The position numbers and the translations under genes were made by a program. Of a DNA stretch of 19,941 nt, positions 1 through 9,940 are shown piece by piece. A model generated the notes under the pieces. It saw only the letters and a program-made list of their open reading frames with translations, was not told the DNA's origin and searched no databases. Within the stretch, counting starts at the first letter, position 1. Each line of letters opens with the position of its first letter. The DNA is from Spirogloea muscicola (Eukaryota; Streptophyta; Zygnematophyceae; Spirogloeales; Spirogloeaceae), in NCBI GenBank assembly GCA_009602725.1, contig WELB01000247.1, positions 167,178 to 187,118 on the forward strand, given 5' to 3'.

Positions 1-2174
<2,174 letters not shown>

Positions 2175-2550
2175 CAGGGCTGCCCGCCCACTGCAGACAA
2201 TGGCCATAAGCAGAAGCATTGCTTGAGCATCGCCCACCTGCTCCCTCCTGGTCCGCCAGTGCCATCACCGTCAGTAGAAAGGCCCAACTTAAAAGCATGG
2301 GGTTAGGTTTTGGGTTCAGCTTTAGGCTCAAGTTTTGGAATGTAGTCTTCTGCCCTCTTCCACTTCGTCTGCACCCCACTCCTCGTCAGACGCACCCAAT
2401 CAAGCAGCATACAGCGCCTCAGGTAAATCCACTCTCGCCCACAATCAGCTGCGGTCTCCAGCGCAGGCTCGGTCTGACCGCTCACCCCAATTCAGTACTT
2501 TGAGACGTTACGTTGAGGCGTTATGCCGTGTACAAAAGGCATTTCTGCTG
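2175..2550. other. convergent intergenic region between RUVBL1 and the PUX1-like gene
   Basis: The stop codons of two convergent genes are only 376 bases apart, so both 3' untranslated regions must lie here and may overlap. I found no TGTAA on the plus strand and no clear equivalent for the minus-strand gene. A G- and T-rich patch near 2296-2335 resembles degenerate telomere-like sequence. The short open frames here have no recognisable protein similarity. Confidence 0.7.
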
Positions 2551-4277
2551 CTAGAGCTTCAGCCACTTGGGCTTGCCGGCGCCGCCGCCCGGCGTGATCG
2601 TGGCTGGCTTTGTTGAGGAACCCAGGCCGGGCTCTGGGCCAGGCCGCCGGCTTTTGCCCTCAGCGGCAGCGTCTGAGCCAGCTGCTGCTGCTGCAGTGTG
2701 GGTGGAACCCTCCTTTGCTGCTGCGGCCTGCAGGTGGAGGTCGCACAAGTCGGCGATGTCCTGCCGCAAATAAGGGCCCCTCTCCTCCCAAGTCCTCATG
2801 TCCGCCCCTGCACTCAAATGCGACAGCCATTTCAGATTGCGACCAGACAGTAGCTTGTGATGTAAAATCTCCACCTTGAGTTTGGGGAAGCTTCAAGCAA
2901 AGATAAAATCCAGGTTGAGCTCTTCGACATTGTATTACTGGAATACAAGGCAGGCAGCTCAGCACTTTAAGGCACCTGCAATATAACATGCATGCTTGTG
3001 TTTTCGTGAACCACCACCACTTGCCCTGTGGTGCCAAATTCGCAACATCTGACCTGGAGCAGGGTCGTGGGCAAAGTAGACAAGCGCACCCGGCGCCAGA
3101 CCTGCGTCATACAGCGTCTGCATTGGGTCTGTAAGGCGCTGCTTTGGGGGCGCCGTGTCTGCAGTCGGCCGAGCCGTGTCAAGGGCCTGAGCTTGCTTGT
3201 TACATATTGCTTGTTGCAACAACTTTCCATGGCGGCATTGAGAGACTGAAATTGGGGTCATTAATCAGACTCAGGGCTTAGATTCTGAGGTCTGGAATGT
3301 GGATTTGAATAGCAAAGGACTATGCTTTGTGGGGTGCGGATACAGAGGTAAAAGGGCTCCTGCTGTGTAGCGAGGCATTTGGCCAGCGTGTCGTGCACCA
3401 CCGAGACAGCATCGAAGGGCGCAAAGGCTGCCTCAAGAACCAGGCCATCCGGCATCTGCACACGCACAACGGCCTGCGCAGCATGTAGAAAGCGTCAGGA
3501 TGTGCAGCTTGCAGCCGCAGCCAGGCAGCGAGCAAGCTGCGAGCAGCCAGAAGGCAACGAGCACTCAGTTGTTGACTTGCCTTCGAGATGCGGCTGCTAT
3601 AGGCGAGCCGCTCCTGCTCGCGCTGCTGCCTCGTCTTCAACGCAGTCTCTGCGCGTGTTAGTGGACCGGCAGCCGCGGTCAGTTGAGGTTCGATCTCGTG
3701 CAAAGCGAGCCACCACTTGCAAGCAGTGCTGCAGGTTCGCCAAGCCTCTCCTTGCATCGCTGCCCAGGCTGCAGCACTGACCTTCTCGGCGGCTGGAAGC
3801 CGTGACGCGGACGTAGTCCTCGGGTGTGAAGTCGTAGAAGCTGTCTCCCTCCTCATCTCCCGCTGCGCAGCAATGGCAGCTCAGTAACTCAGCCATCCCT
3901 GCAGCAAGCAGCAAACAGCATATTGGGTAACCAGCGTGATCATTGCGGCCATTACCTGCTGCCGGGCCAGGCACCGGTGCCTCCGCCGCCTGCTTGCCCC
4001 TTCCCTCGCTGCCATCGTCGGCTGGCACCGTGGCAGGCCGCCTGAAGACGCGCACCGGTCGCCCGACATGCGCCTCCGCAGCGTCCAGCAGCGACTAAGC
4101 CCAATTTCGCCCATCGAGCAGGTCAGTGCTTCCGCAAGTCAGTGCCACAATCTCCTTGAGCCTGCAGGTTTTGCAGTGATCGGGCGCCGTGGCAGAAGAG
4201 CCCCCCACCTGCGCCTCCTCCGCCGTCGGCAGGTCCAGGCGCTTGATGGCGTCCGCAGCCTGCTCCATCGGCAGCAT
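2551..4277 (-). CDS. PUX1: PUX1/ASPSCR1 (TUG)-like UBX-domain regulator of CDC48/p97
   Basis: Arabidopsis PUX1 binds CDC48 and splits its hexamer; mammalian TUG is related. Exons in order of transcription: 4277-4209, 4094-3956, 3862-3782, 3648-3581, 3473 to about 3326, about 3158-3054, and 2807-2551. The product is about 288 residues; PUX1 is close to 250. Conserved blocks in order are GRPVRVF (residues 34-40), the acidic SFYDFTPEDYVR segment (77-88), a basic linker with ALKTRQQRE, the UBX core starting at AVVRVQMPDG (120), DAGLAPGALVYF, and the C-terminal KPKWLKL that both PUX1 and TUG share. The intron before the UBX core starts with GC, not GT. The junction near 3321-3326 to 3138-3158 is uncertain. 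The start ATG at 4277 follows an in-frame stop and gives a short N-terminus like PUX1, but an upstream exon is possible. Confidence 0.87.
3474..3580 (-). other. GC-AG intron before the UBX core
   Basis: On the minus strand the exon ends in TCGAAG and the intron begins GCAAGT, the classic strong context of a GC donor; it ends in GCGCAG. Using it joins RISK to AVVRV in phase 0, which lines up without a gap with the LTK/AVIRV region of plant PUX1. No GT donor nearby gives that join. Confidence 0.88.
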
Positions 4278-4671
4278 GTTGGCGGCGACCCAAGCGGCCA
4301 GCAACGCAGCAATTGCGCTGTGCTACTCAGAAGGTGACGCCAAGCTGAGCAGGACCCACGAGCATACGAGGCTCTCCGCGTGGAGCTGTGGCCCACCCAG
4401 AGCAGAGCTGCCGCTTAGCAGCTGCTGGCGAGTGGGCCCGAGACAAGGCACTCCAGCACCACACGCAGGCTCGAGTGCGCAGGAGGTCACTCCCAGAGCC
4501 AAGTCGGCGAAAGGGCATGAGAAAGACAACGGGCCCAGAGGGCAGTGCCCGCAGCAAGTGAGGGCCCGCGGAGATAGGCTATGGCCTGCTTCAGCTGCCT
4601 GGAATGCGTGTACATGCGAGAAAGGGAGGGGGAGGAAGGCAGAAGTAATTCTTGCTTCTTGCAAGGCAGGC

Positions 4672-4728
4672 GGCTGTGAGAGGCCAGCCCAAACGAGTAT
4701 GATCAAGGTCTGGAAGGGTCGGAGGCGC
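4672..4728 (+). repeat. dispersed hairpin repeat, copy A
   Basis: This copy starts with GGCTGTGAGAGGCCAGCCCA, in which GGCTG can pair with CAGCC. After a short spacer comes GATCAAGGTC, then GGGTCGGAGGCGC. It follows the block order shared by the other copies: a GGCTG/CCAGCC stem, an A-rich spacer, an ACAAGGTC box, and a GAGCCGAAA-like tail. Confidence 0.75.
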
Positions 4729-4885
4729 AAAAGTGAGGCAGGGGGAGTGAGGCACGTCCCGCGTGGCAGTGTCGAGCTTGCAGGTGATGCATCGGTCGCA
4801 GAAGCTTGCAGAAGCAAGCACTGTGTAGCTGCAAGAAAGCAAAACAACAGCACTTCCAAGCTAAGGCAGTGGCTGTGACATGACG

Positions 4886-4954
4886 TGGCTGTGAAAGGCC
4901 AGCCCAACAAAAAAAAGAACAAGAGTGGACAAGGTCCAACGAGCCGAAAGGCGC
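4886..4954 (+). repeat. dispersed hairpin repeat, copy B
   Basis: The stem TGGCTGTGAAAGGCCAGCCC is followed by a long A-rich spacer, then TGGACAAGGTCCAACGAGCC and GAAAGGCGC. A partial stem half (GTGGCTGTGACATGAC) stands just before it at 4869. This copy best shows the full tail shared with copies E and F. Confidence 0.8.
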
Positions 4955-5019
4955 CTAAACCTCACAGCTATGCACGAGACCACAGGGAGGGCGAGAAATA
5001 GCTCATCCAATTAACGGCC

Positions 5020-5063
5020 ATGGCTGTGAGAGGCCAGCCCAAAGGTATGTACAAGGAATGTGC
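5020..5063 (+). repeat. dispersed hairpin repeat, copy C
   Basis: The stem ATGGCTGTGAGAGGCCAGCC matches copy A nearly base for base. The right part, GTATGTACAAGGAATGTG, keeps ACAAGG but loses the rest of the box, so this copy is diverged or truncated. A more degenerate relative (ATGGCTGTTATTGACCAGCC) lies at 5161-5180. Confidence 0.72.
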
Positions 5064-5589
5064 AAGAATAGTCAACGCACCGTTTCATTATTGTGCCTAC
5101 GTTGTGCTGGCAGCCGATGTTCACGAAAGGAAGTAAGAAGGACTCTTCCAGTAGAGGGCGATGGCTGTTATTGACCAGCCAATGATTGGAAATTAAATTC
5201 TTCTGTGACCACCCGGGCTATTGACATGTACATATGACCCAGGCTGCGGGTTTTCCATTTCGTCAATCTTGTGAGCAGCATCATCGCCCCTCAAACTCAG
5301 CCGCCATATGTCTCATGACACTTGCATTCACAGACACTTCAGATTTACGAGGTCATCTGCAGGCGAGCATGACCACTTCTCAAGCAGAGGTAGAACACTT
5401 ACATCTAAGACTTCCATTAGTTAGTCCATGTGGGGGACAGAGTAGGCAGTGTTAGTATCATCAAAGTCTGGCACACATCAAGCATTGGGAAGCATTGCAG
5501 GCAATTGAGGCAGCAGCAACTCTCTACTTGAAAAAACATGGACGCGCCAGAGCATGCCAAATGAAGTTAAGCGCGGCCGAATTGACTGG

Positions 5590-5649
5590 TGGCTGGGAGA
5601 AGCCAGCCCAAAAGGAATGGACAAGGTCAAAAGGAGCCGAAATAGAGGG
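5590..5649 (+). repeat. dispersed hairpin repeat, copy E
   Basis: GGCTGG at 5591-5596 and CCAGCC at 5603-5608 form a perfect six-base stem with a six-base loop. They are followed by CAAAAGGAATGGACAAGGTC and AAAAGGAGCCGAAATAGAGG, so all blocks of the family are present in order. Confidence 0.8.
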
Positions 5650-6428
5650 AAAATGACATCAGCTGTCAGTGCAAATGTAACAGCTCTTCGTTGTATTGCA
5701 ATCTTTGAGAGCGCCACACCTACAAGCTCTGGGCCTCCTGTTCATATGTCCAGTGTGCGACCAACATCTGTGCTTTACATTGCCAGGGCAATTTTCACTG
5801 CTGAATGTGAAGCAGGCAGAAACCAGTAAAGATTGATGGAAAAAGCCAAAGGTTGACATACACTGAAAGGACACGCTCCTTGCTTTCGCTACCTCATGAA
5901 CGGCAGCATTGCACTCGCCATCGTTCCTGCATCGAGGATGATATGGACAGCCTGCCAAAAGCTATGGTGCAAGCATGGCAGCCCTTCGCCAAGGAGTCCC
6001 ATGCTACCTCCCTGCACCCGCCCATGCGATGGCTGACAAATGATGCGCCAGGCTATGCTCGCCCAGCTTAGCAAGTAAGGCCAGGGCTTGCTTTGATATG
6101 TACAAAGTAAATGCTGGCTGCAGCAGCGATTGCAGGACCGTCAACAGCGCCGACTGGCGAGCAGTGTTGACCTGCTTATGTACTAATAAAGAATACAACT
6201 ATTATTGCTGTTAATCAGCAACTAAGTGATGAAGGCGATTTATGTACAGTATGTACGTGCACTGCCAGCGCGTAGCCTGCGGCAGGAGGCGCTAAGTGAG
6301 CGCAGGCAGCTCTATGCTATGGCTGCCAAGCCAGTATGTACAATGGCGACAACAAGATTGCGTAGCACCTAGAGGTGGAGGGCACCAAGGGCAATGTGCA
6401 ACGATGGAGCCGCAACGACTGCAGACAC

Positions 6429-8046
6429 TTAGTCCTTCTTTGAGGTCGAGGGAGGCGGCTGCTCCAAGGCCGGCAGTAAAGTCTCGCTAGCGCCCACGTT
6501 GCTGCTACTGCTGCCGCCAGCACTACTGGCAAAAGCCAGCTGCAAGCTGAGGCACGAAAGGACAAGCCCGTACGCCGCCATCTTGGACCCGCGCATCATG
6601 ACGCCATGCAGCAGCGCTGCAATGAGGCCACCGCTGCATGCCATCAGGGAATGGCTCTGCCAGCACCTGCGTTTGGCGGCTGCCACAAAAAGAAAGGCGA
6701 GGTTCAAGCGACATGAGCGCACCAGAAGTTGAGCTCCAGCCCAGAGAAACGATGACCATAGAGAGGCCGGCGTACAGGAGCTGCCGGTACATAGCCGAGA
6801 AGTCCTCCGAGCGCGGCGCCAGCCCGCTGGCGCCAGCGTCTGTGGCTAGCTTCAGCTTCTGCTTTACAAGCTCCTGCTCCAGCGCTGCTGCGGCGGCTGC
6901 GGACGACGTCGAGGGGCGGTAGTAAACAGGCCGGCCGGAGCGCGGTGGTGAGTACAGCGTCTTGAAGAAGAGGCCTTCATTGCGTGAGGTCTTCATGCGC
7001 TGCTCAAACTCCTCTGCGTCCCGCTGCTGCGCCTGCATGCCACGCTCGCCAACGCGCCAGTGCCAGGGCGTCAGCATCGACAACTGCTGATGCTTGGAGC
7101 TGAAGGCATGTTCCCTATGCAGCGTAGCTCCTGCTGCTTTCAGTGGACCTCGTGCAGCATGTGAGCAACATCGCTCACCTGGGACTCGGAGTAGGCGATC
7201 TGCAAGTCCCGCTCGATGGCGTGGGCATCGGCATCGAGCTGCCGCAGGACCTGCGGGCACACAGAAGGCAGGGCAGGGATAGCAACAACTCTTACGGTCG
7301 CCAGCAGTGAGCATGCCAGCGAAGCTAAGTCCGGCTGCTGTGGGCATTCTTATAACGACAATTCTAAGGGAGCTACCAGAGAATTGACTATCGCAGGCCA
7401 ATTAATGCGCATAACCAAAGCAAGCAGTGGTCATGGCCGGAGCCGCTCCCGCCCTTTGCAAAGAGGAGGAGGAGGAGGACGACGAGGAGGAGGAGGGGAG
7501 TGCACGCACCCGGCTGCTGGCAGCGTCCATGCCCTTCATGGCGCGCGTGGCGATGCGGTCGTACTCGAGGTGCGCCTGGTCGGCGATGTCGCGCAGGCGC
7601 TGCGAGCGCTCGTCCACGAAGATGGACATGCGCGCCTTGCCCAGCTGGATCTGCAGCATCTCCACCAGTGCCTGCTGCACCTTGGGGTCCCCGCCGAGGT
7701 CGTCGCCCGGCCCCGACCGCGGCCCGTGGGCTGCCGCCGCCGCCACGCCGCGCCTCCTGCGGCTGCAGCGGTTATCACGGCGCTCGCCACAAAGCCGCCG
7801 TGGCAGCGCCGAGCGCAACGGGCAGACCCCCTCCGCCATGGAGCGCATCCCGGAGGCGGCAGCCACGGTGCGCGTGCTGCTTGCTCCTGCCGCTGTTGCC
7901 TGCCCCAGGGCAGCAGCTGCGACGGCGGCGGCGGCGGCAGGCCCGCTTTCGAGGCGGCACGAGGCGGCGGCCATCGCCAGCGCGGTGACCCGAGCCGCCG
8001 CGACGGCGCTGCGAGCCCTGCGGCGGCCGACAAAGCGGCGCGGCAT
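6429..8046 (-). CDS. predicted plastid membrane protein of a plant/algal family of unknown function
   Basis: Four exons, in order of transcription 8046-7510, 7250-7179, 7032-6723 and 6616-6429, give 368 residues; phases match at every junction. Residues 1 to about 115 are rich in Arg, Ala and Ser with almost no acidic residues, as in a plastid transit peptide. Residues 121-250 are charged and probably helical or coiled coil (KVQQALVEMLQIQLGKAR, then DERSQRLRDIADQAH), followed by the motif SRNEGLFFK (219-227). Two likely membrane helices lie at about 286-302 and 319-338, before a short polar tail ending KKD. The helix plus NEGLFFK plus C-terminal membrane pattern resembles, from memory, the Arabidopsis chloroplast inner-envelope protein At1g42960; I could not check this. 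No enzymatic motif is visible. The start could instead be the internal Met25. Confidence 0.75.
7463..7498 (+). repeat. GGA-rich low-complexity tract in an intron
   Basis: The plus strand reads as repeated GAG and GGA triplets with a GACGAC interruption. It lies in the first intron (7251-7509) of the minus-strand membrane protein gene, so the transcript carries a CCT/CTC-rich tract just after the donor. Confidence 0.8.
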
Positions 8047-8122
8047 GCGCCTCAGTCGACGGCCTTGGCAGCAAAGGCTGCAGCATGCAGCGCCCGGGCG
8101 CCGCGGCAGAAGCGGCAGGCCG

Positions 8123-8203
8123 GCGCGGGGGCCCNAGGGCGGCGGGAGCGGCGGCGGCGTCGGCGATGGCGGCGGCGGCGGTGGTGGCGGGGGCGCGCGG
8201 GAG
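8123..8203 (+). repeat. GGC-rich low-complexity tract with one N
   Basis: The plus strand is dominated by GGC triplets and G runs of three to five bases. It lies just upstream of the membrane protein start codon, so it would be C-rich in that transcript's 5' region. The N at 8135 sits within a G/C run and probably marks a base-calling or assembly problem. Confidence 0.85.
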
Positions 8204-8517
8204 GGACTATTAACTCAACCGGGGAGTGGTCCAGCCCAGCCGCCCTCGGCCTGAGCGGGTTAGTCAGCGAATCGGGTGATGGGCGGCCGACCAAGTCTTT
8301 CGTGTACGGGAGGGCCCGGAAGCAGTCGATGCGCCCTGGGCTAACCGCACCCGCAGCCGGGTTAATCGACTCTGGTTGGCGTTTCCCCAGGGCGCCCTCC
8401 CTTGCGGGGACGCGGCCGGCTGCCGCGTGTGAGGAGGAAAGCTGGCTCGCCACGTGGCAGGCAGCAGGGCGAGCCCCCGTCGTGGGCTGTTTGCACGAGG
8501 AACGGGAATCTGGGGTT

Positions 8518-8590
8518 GGCATGTCTTGACAAAGTTGAGGTCTTATGGGAATTGGGGGATGGCATGCCTTCAACAAGTCTAGGTCTTATG
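8518..8590 (+). repeat. two-unit tandem repeat, period about 43
   Basis: Units at 8518-8547 and 8561-8590 both begin GGCATG and end AGGTCTTATG; 24 of 30 positions agree by eye. A weaker third unit ending GTCGTATG at 8634 keeps the same spacing. It lies in non-coding sequence. Confidence 0.75.
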
Positions 8591-9043
8591 TATCAGTGCA
8601 TGGTATCCTTATACTAAAATATCGAAGTCGTATGTCAGATGATTGACAACGACTACAGGTGGGCTGCTAGTCATGGGCTGCACAGTACAATGAGGTGTGT
8701 GGTGCAGGCCTTCAATACTCCTTAATTCTAAGATAATGATGCAGAGGCTCCATGCAGTTGGGAAAGAAAGGTCATCCAAATGTGATGCTCGAAGTTGCAC
8801 AATTGGTGAGAGCGGAAAGACATCACAACCCGTTATCTCGACCCCGGCCTTCCGTTGCATCTCGCTAGAACGGCCTTGCTTTCTTTCTGCACTGGCGGAA
8901 GCAAGGCGCAGCACCCCGGCCTCTGCAAGGTGCCCACTCTCTGTAAGGAGCCCACTGCTTGCACAGGAGGACGAAATTGGGGGCACGGAGAAACATGATC
9001 TCTTCCACAGAAGGCTGTGAATGACTGTAAATGGCTGATACAA

Positions 9044-9078
9044 ATGGCTGGACAAGGTCCACAGGGGCCAGAAAGCGC
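9044..9078 (+). repeat. dispersed hairpin repeat, copy F (right part)
   Basis: ATGGCTGGACAAGGTCCACA followed by GGGGCCAGAAAGCGC matches the right half of copies B and E. The left CCAGCC arm is missing, so this is a partial copy. It sits about 0.9 kb downstream of the RNJ stop. Confidence 0.65.
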
Positions 9079-9940
9079 AGTCTGGAAGGACGATGCTATG
9101 CTGAAGGGGACGTGATTTGGAGAGACGTGAGAACCCAAGGAGGAGCGCTTCGTGGCCGCCTGGCACTGGCCTCGAGGAGCAGCCCATACGCCGCGGCGCG
9201 AGTAAGTCGCACATAGCCGTTTGATCACAGCTGTACGCTCTCTCAAAGCATATACGCTGCCAGCTCCTACAAGTCCTACGTTTGCACCCGCCTTTGCATC
9301 GCATTGCTTTCCCTAAGACCGAAGGAGGCCGAGCAGGGGTCAGATGGCCACGCAACAGACTGGAGCGTCTCTGGCAACCAATACTAGATGGTTCCCTGAG
9401 AAGGGCAGAGATGGCCATGTCTTAAACAAATGTAGCTGCGACTTCCACAAGTACTGCTGAATAGTGGCCGCTGCAAACCCGCTGAATACACCTCTCGCCT
9501 TCCCCAACTCCTGCTCGATGTACTGTTGACATGGCTGGCCAATGAGCTGCAGGCGCAGGCACAGCTGAGACTGGGGCGCAATGGTAGGTGCGGCCTTGAG
9601 CCTTGGCTGCTGACTTGCCACCAACATGTGCATCGCCCAATTGGCGGTGCGCATGGCTAGGCCGAGACTGACTGCAAGCACGCACAAGCTCATCCATTGA
9701 AGGGCTAGCCCTCGGACCCTAGCAATGGAGAATAAATCACAGCATAGCAATGTATGCATTGAGCATATACATCAGCTTGCTTTTGCAGCTACCCATAAAG
9801 GCCAGCCACGAGTAGCAGTAACTAAAGAGGATGTACATTCAGAACTACTAAGTAGGATAGACGTCTCCATGAACACCCCCTGCAGGAGCTGCGCCTGATC
9901 CAAACCGTGGGCTTGATGCGAGGCCTCCTGCTCGCCGTCG

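Larger units (their letters stand above)
4278..6428. other. gene-poor stretch with dispersed repeats
   Basis: About 2.1 kb between the start of the PUX1-like gene and the end of the plastid membrane protein gene; because both run on the minus strand, it holds the PUX1 promoter at its left end and the other gene's 3' flank at its right end. Open frames here, the longest 199 codons at 4323-4922 on the minus strand, show no recognisable protein similarity and cover repeat copies. The sequence becomes more AT-rich from about 4870. At least four copies of one short repeat are listed separately. I see no tRNA or other RNA gene. Confidence 0.6.
8047..9940. other. gene-poor stretch between two minus-strand genes
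   Basis: This 1.9 kb holds the promoter and 5' untranslated region of the membrane protein gene at its left end and the 3' flank of RNJ at its right end. It contains a GGC-rich tract with one ambiguous base, a tandem repeat and a dispersed repeat copy, listed separately. The largest open frame (8609-9418, minus) has 269 codons but no recognisable domain, and it runs through a repeat copy; I do not call it a gene. Confidence 0.6.

Noticed and set aside
2296-2335. GGTTAGGTTTTGGGTT-like patch suggesting an interstitial telomere repeat
   Set aside because: Too short and irregular, with no run of exact TTTAGGG or TTTTAGGG units.
3680-3700. GGTTCGAT resembling a tRNA B box
   Set aside because: No A box or acceptor stem pairs around it, and it lies in an intron of the PUX1-like gene.
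4323-4922. 199-codon open frame on the minus strand upstream of the PUX1-like gene
   Set aside because: Its sequence covers repeat copies A and part of B (both translate to similar WAGLSQP/LGWPF pieces) and has no recognisable domain; the repeats explain it.
5659-5958. 99-codon Cys-rich minus-strand frame
   Set aside because: The cysteine spacing fits no known zinc or secreted fold that I recognise, the region is AT-rich and repeat-bearing, and no splice partner was found.
7216-8529. 437-codon open frame on the plus strand
   Set aside because: It is antisense to the multi-exon membrane protein gene, runs through a GGC repeat and an N, and has a low-complexity Arg/Ala/Gly product. It is a GC-rich shadow frame.
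9340-9759. 139-codon minus-strand frame, partly hydrophobic, downstream of RNJ
   Set aside because: It might be an extra RNJ exon or a small gene, but no donor joins it to RNJ exon 16 in frame, no domain is recognisable, and it overlaps the expected RNJ 3' flank.
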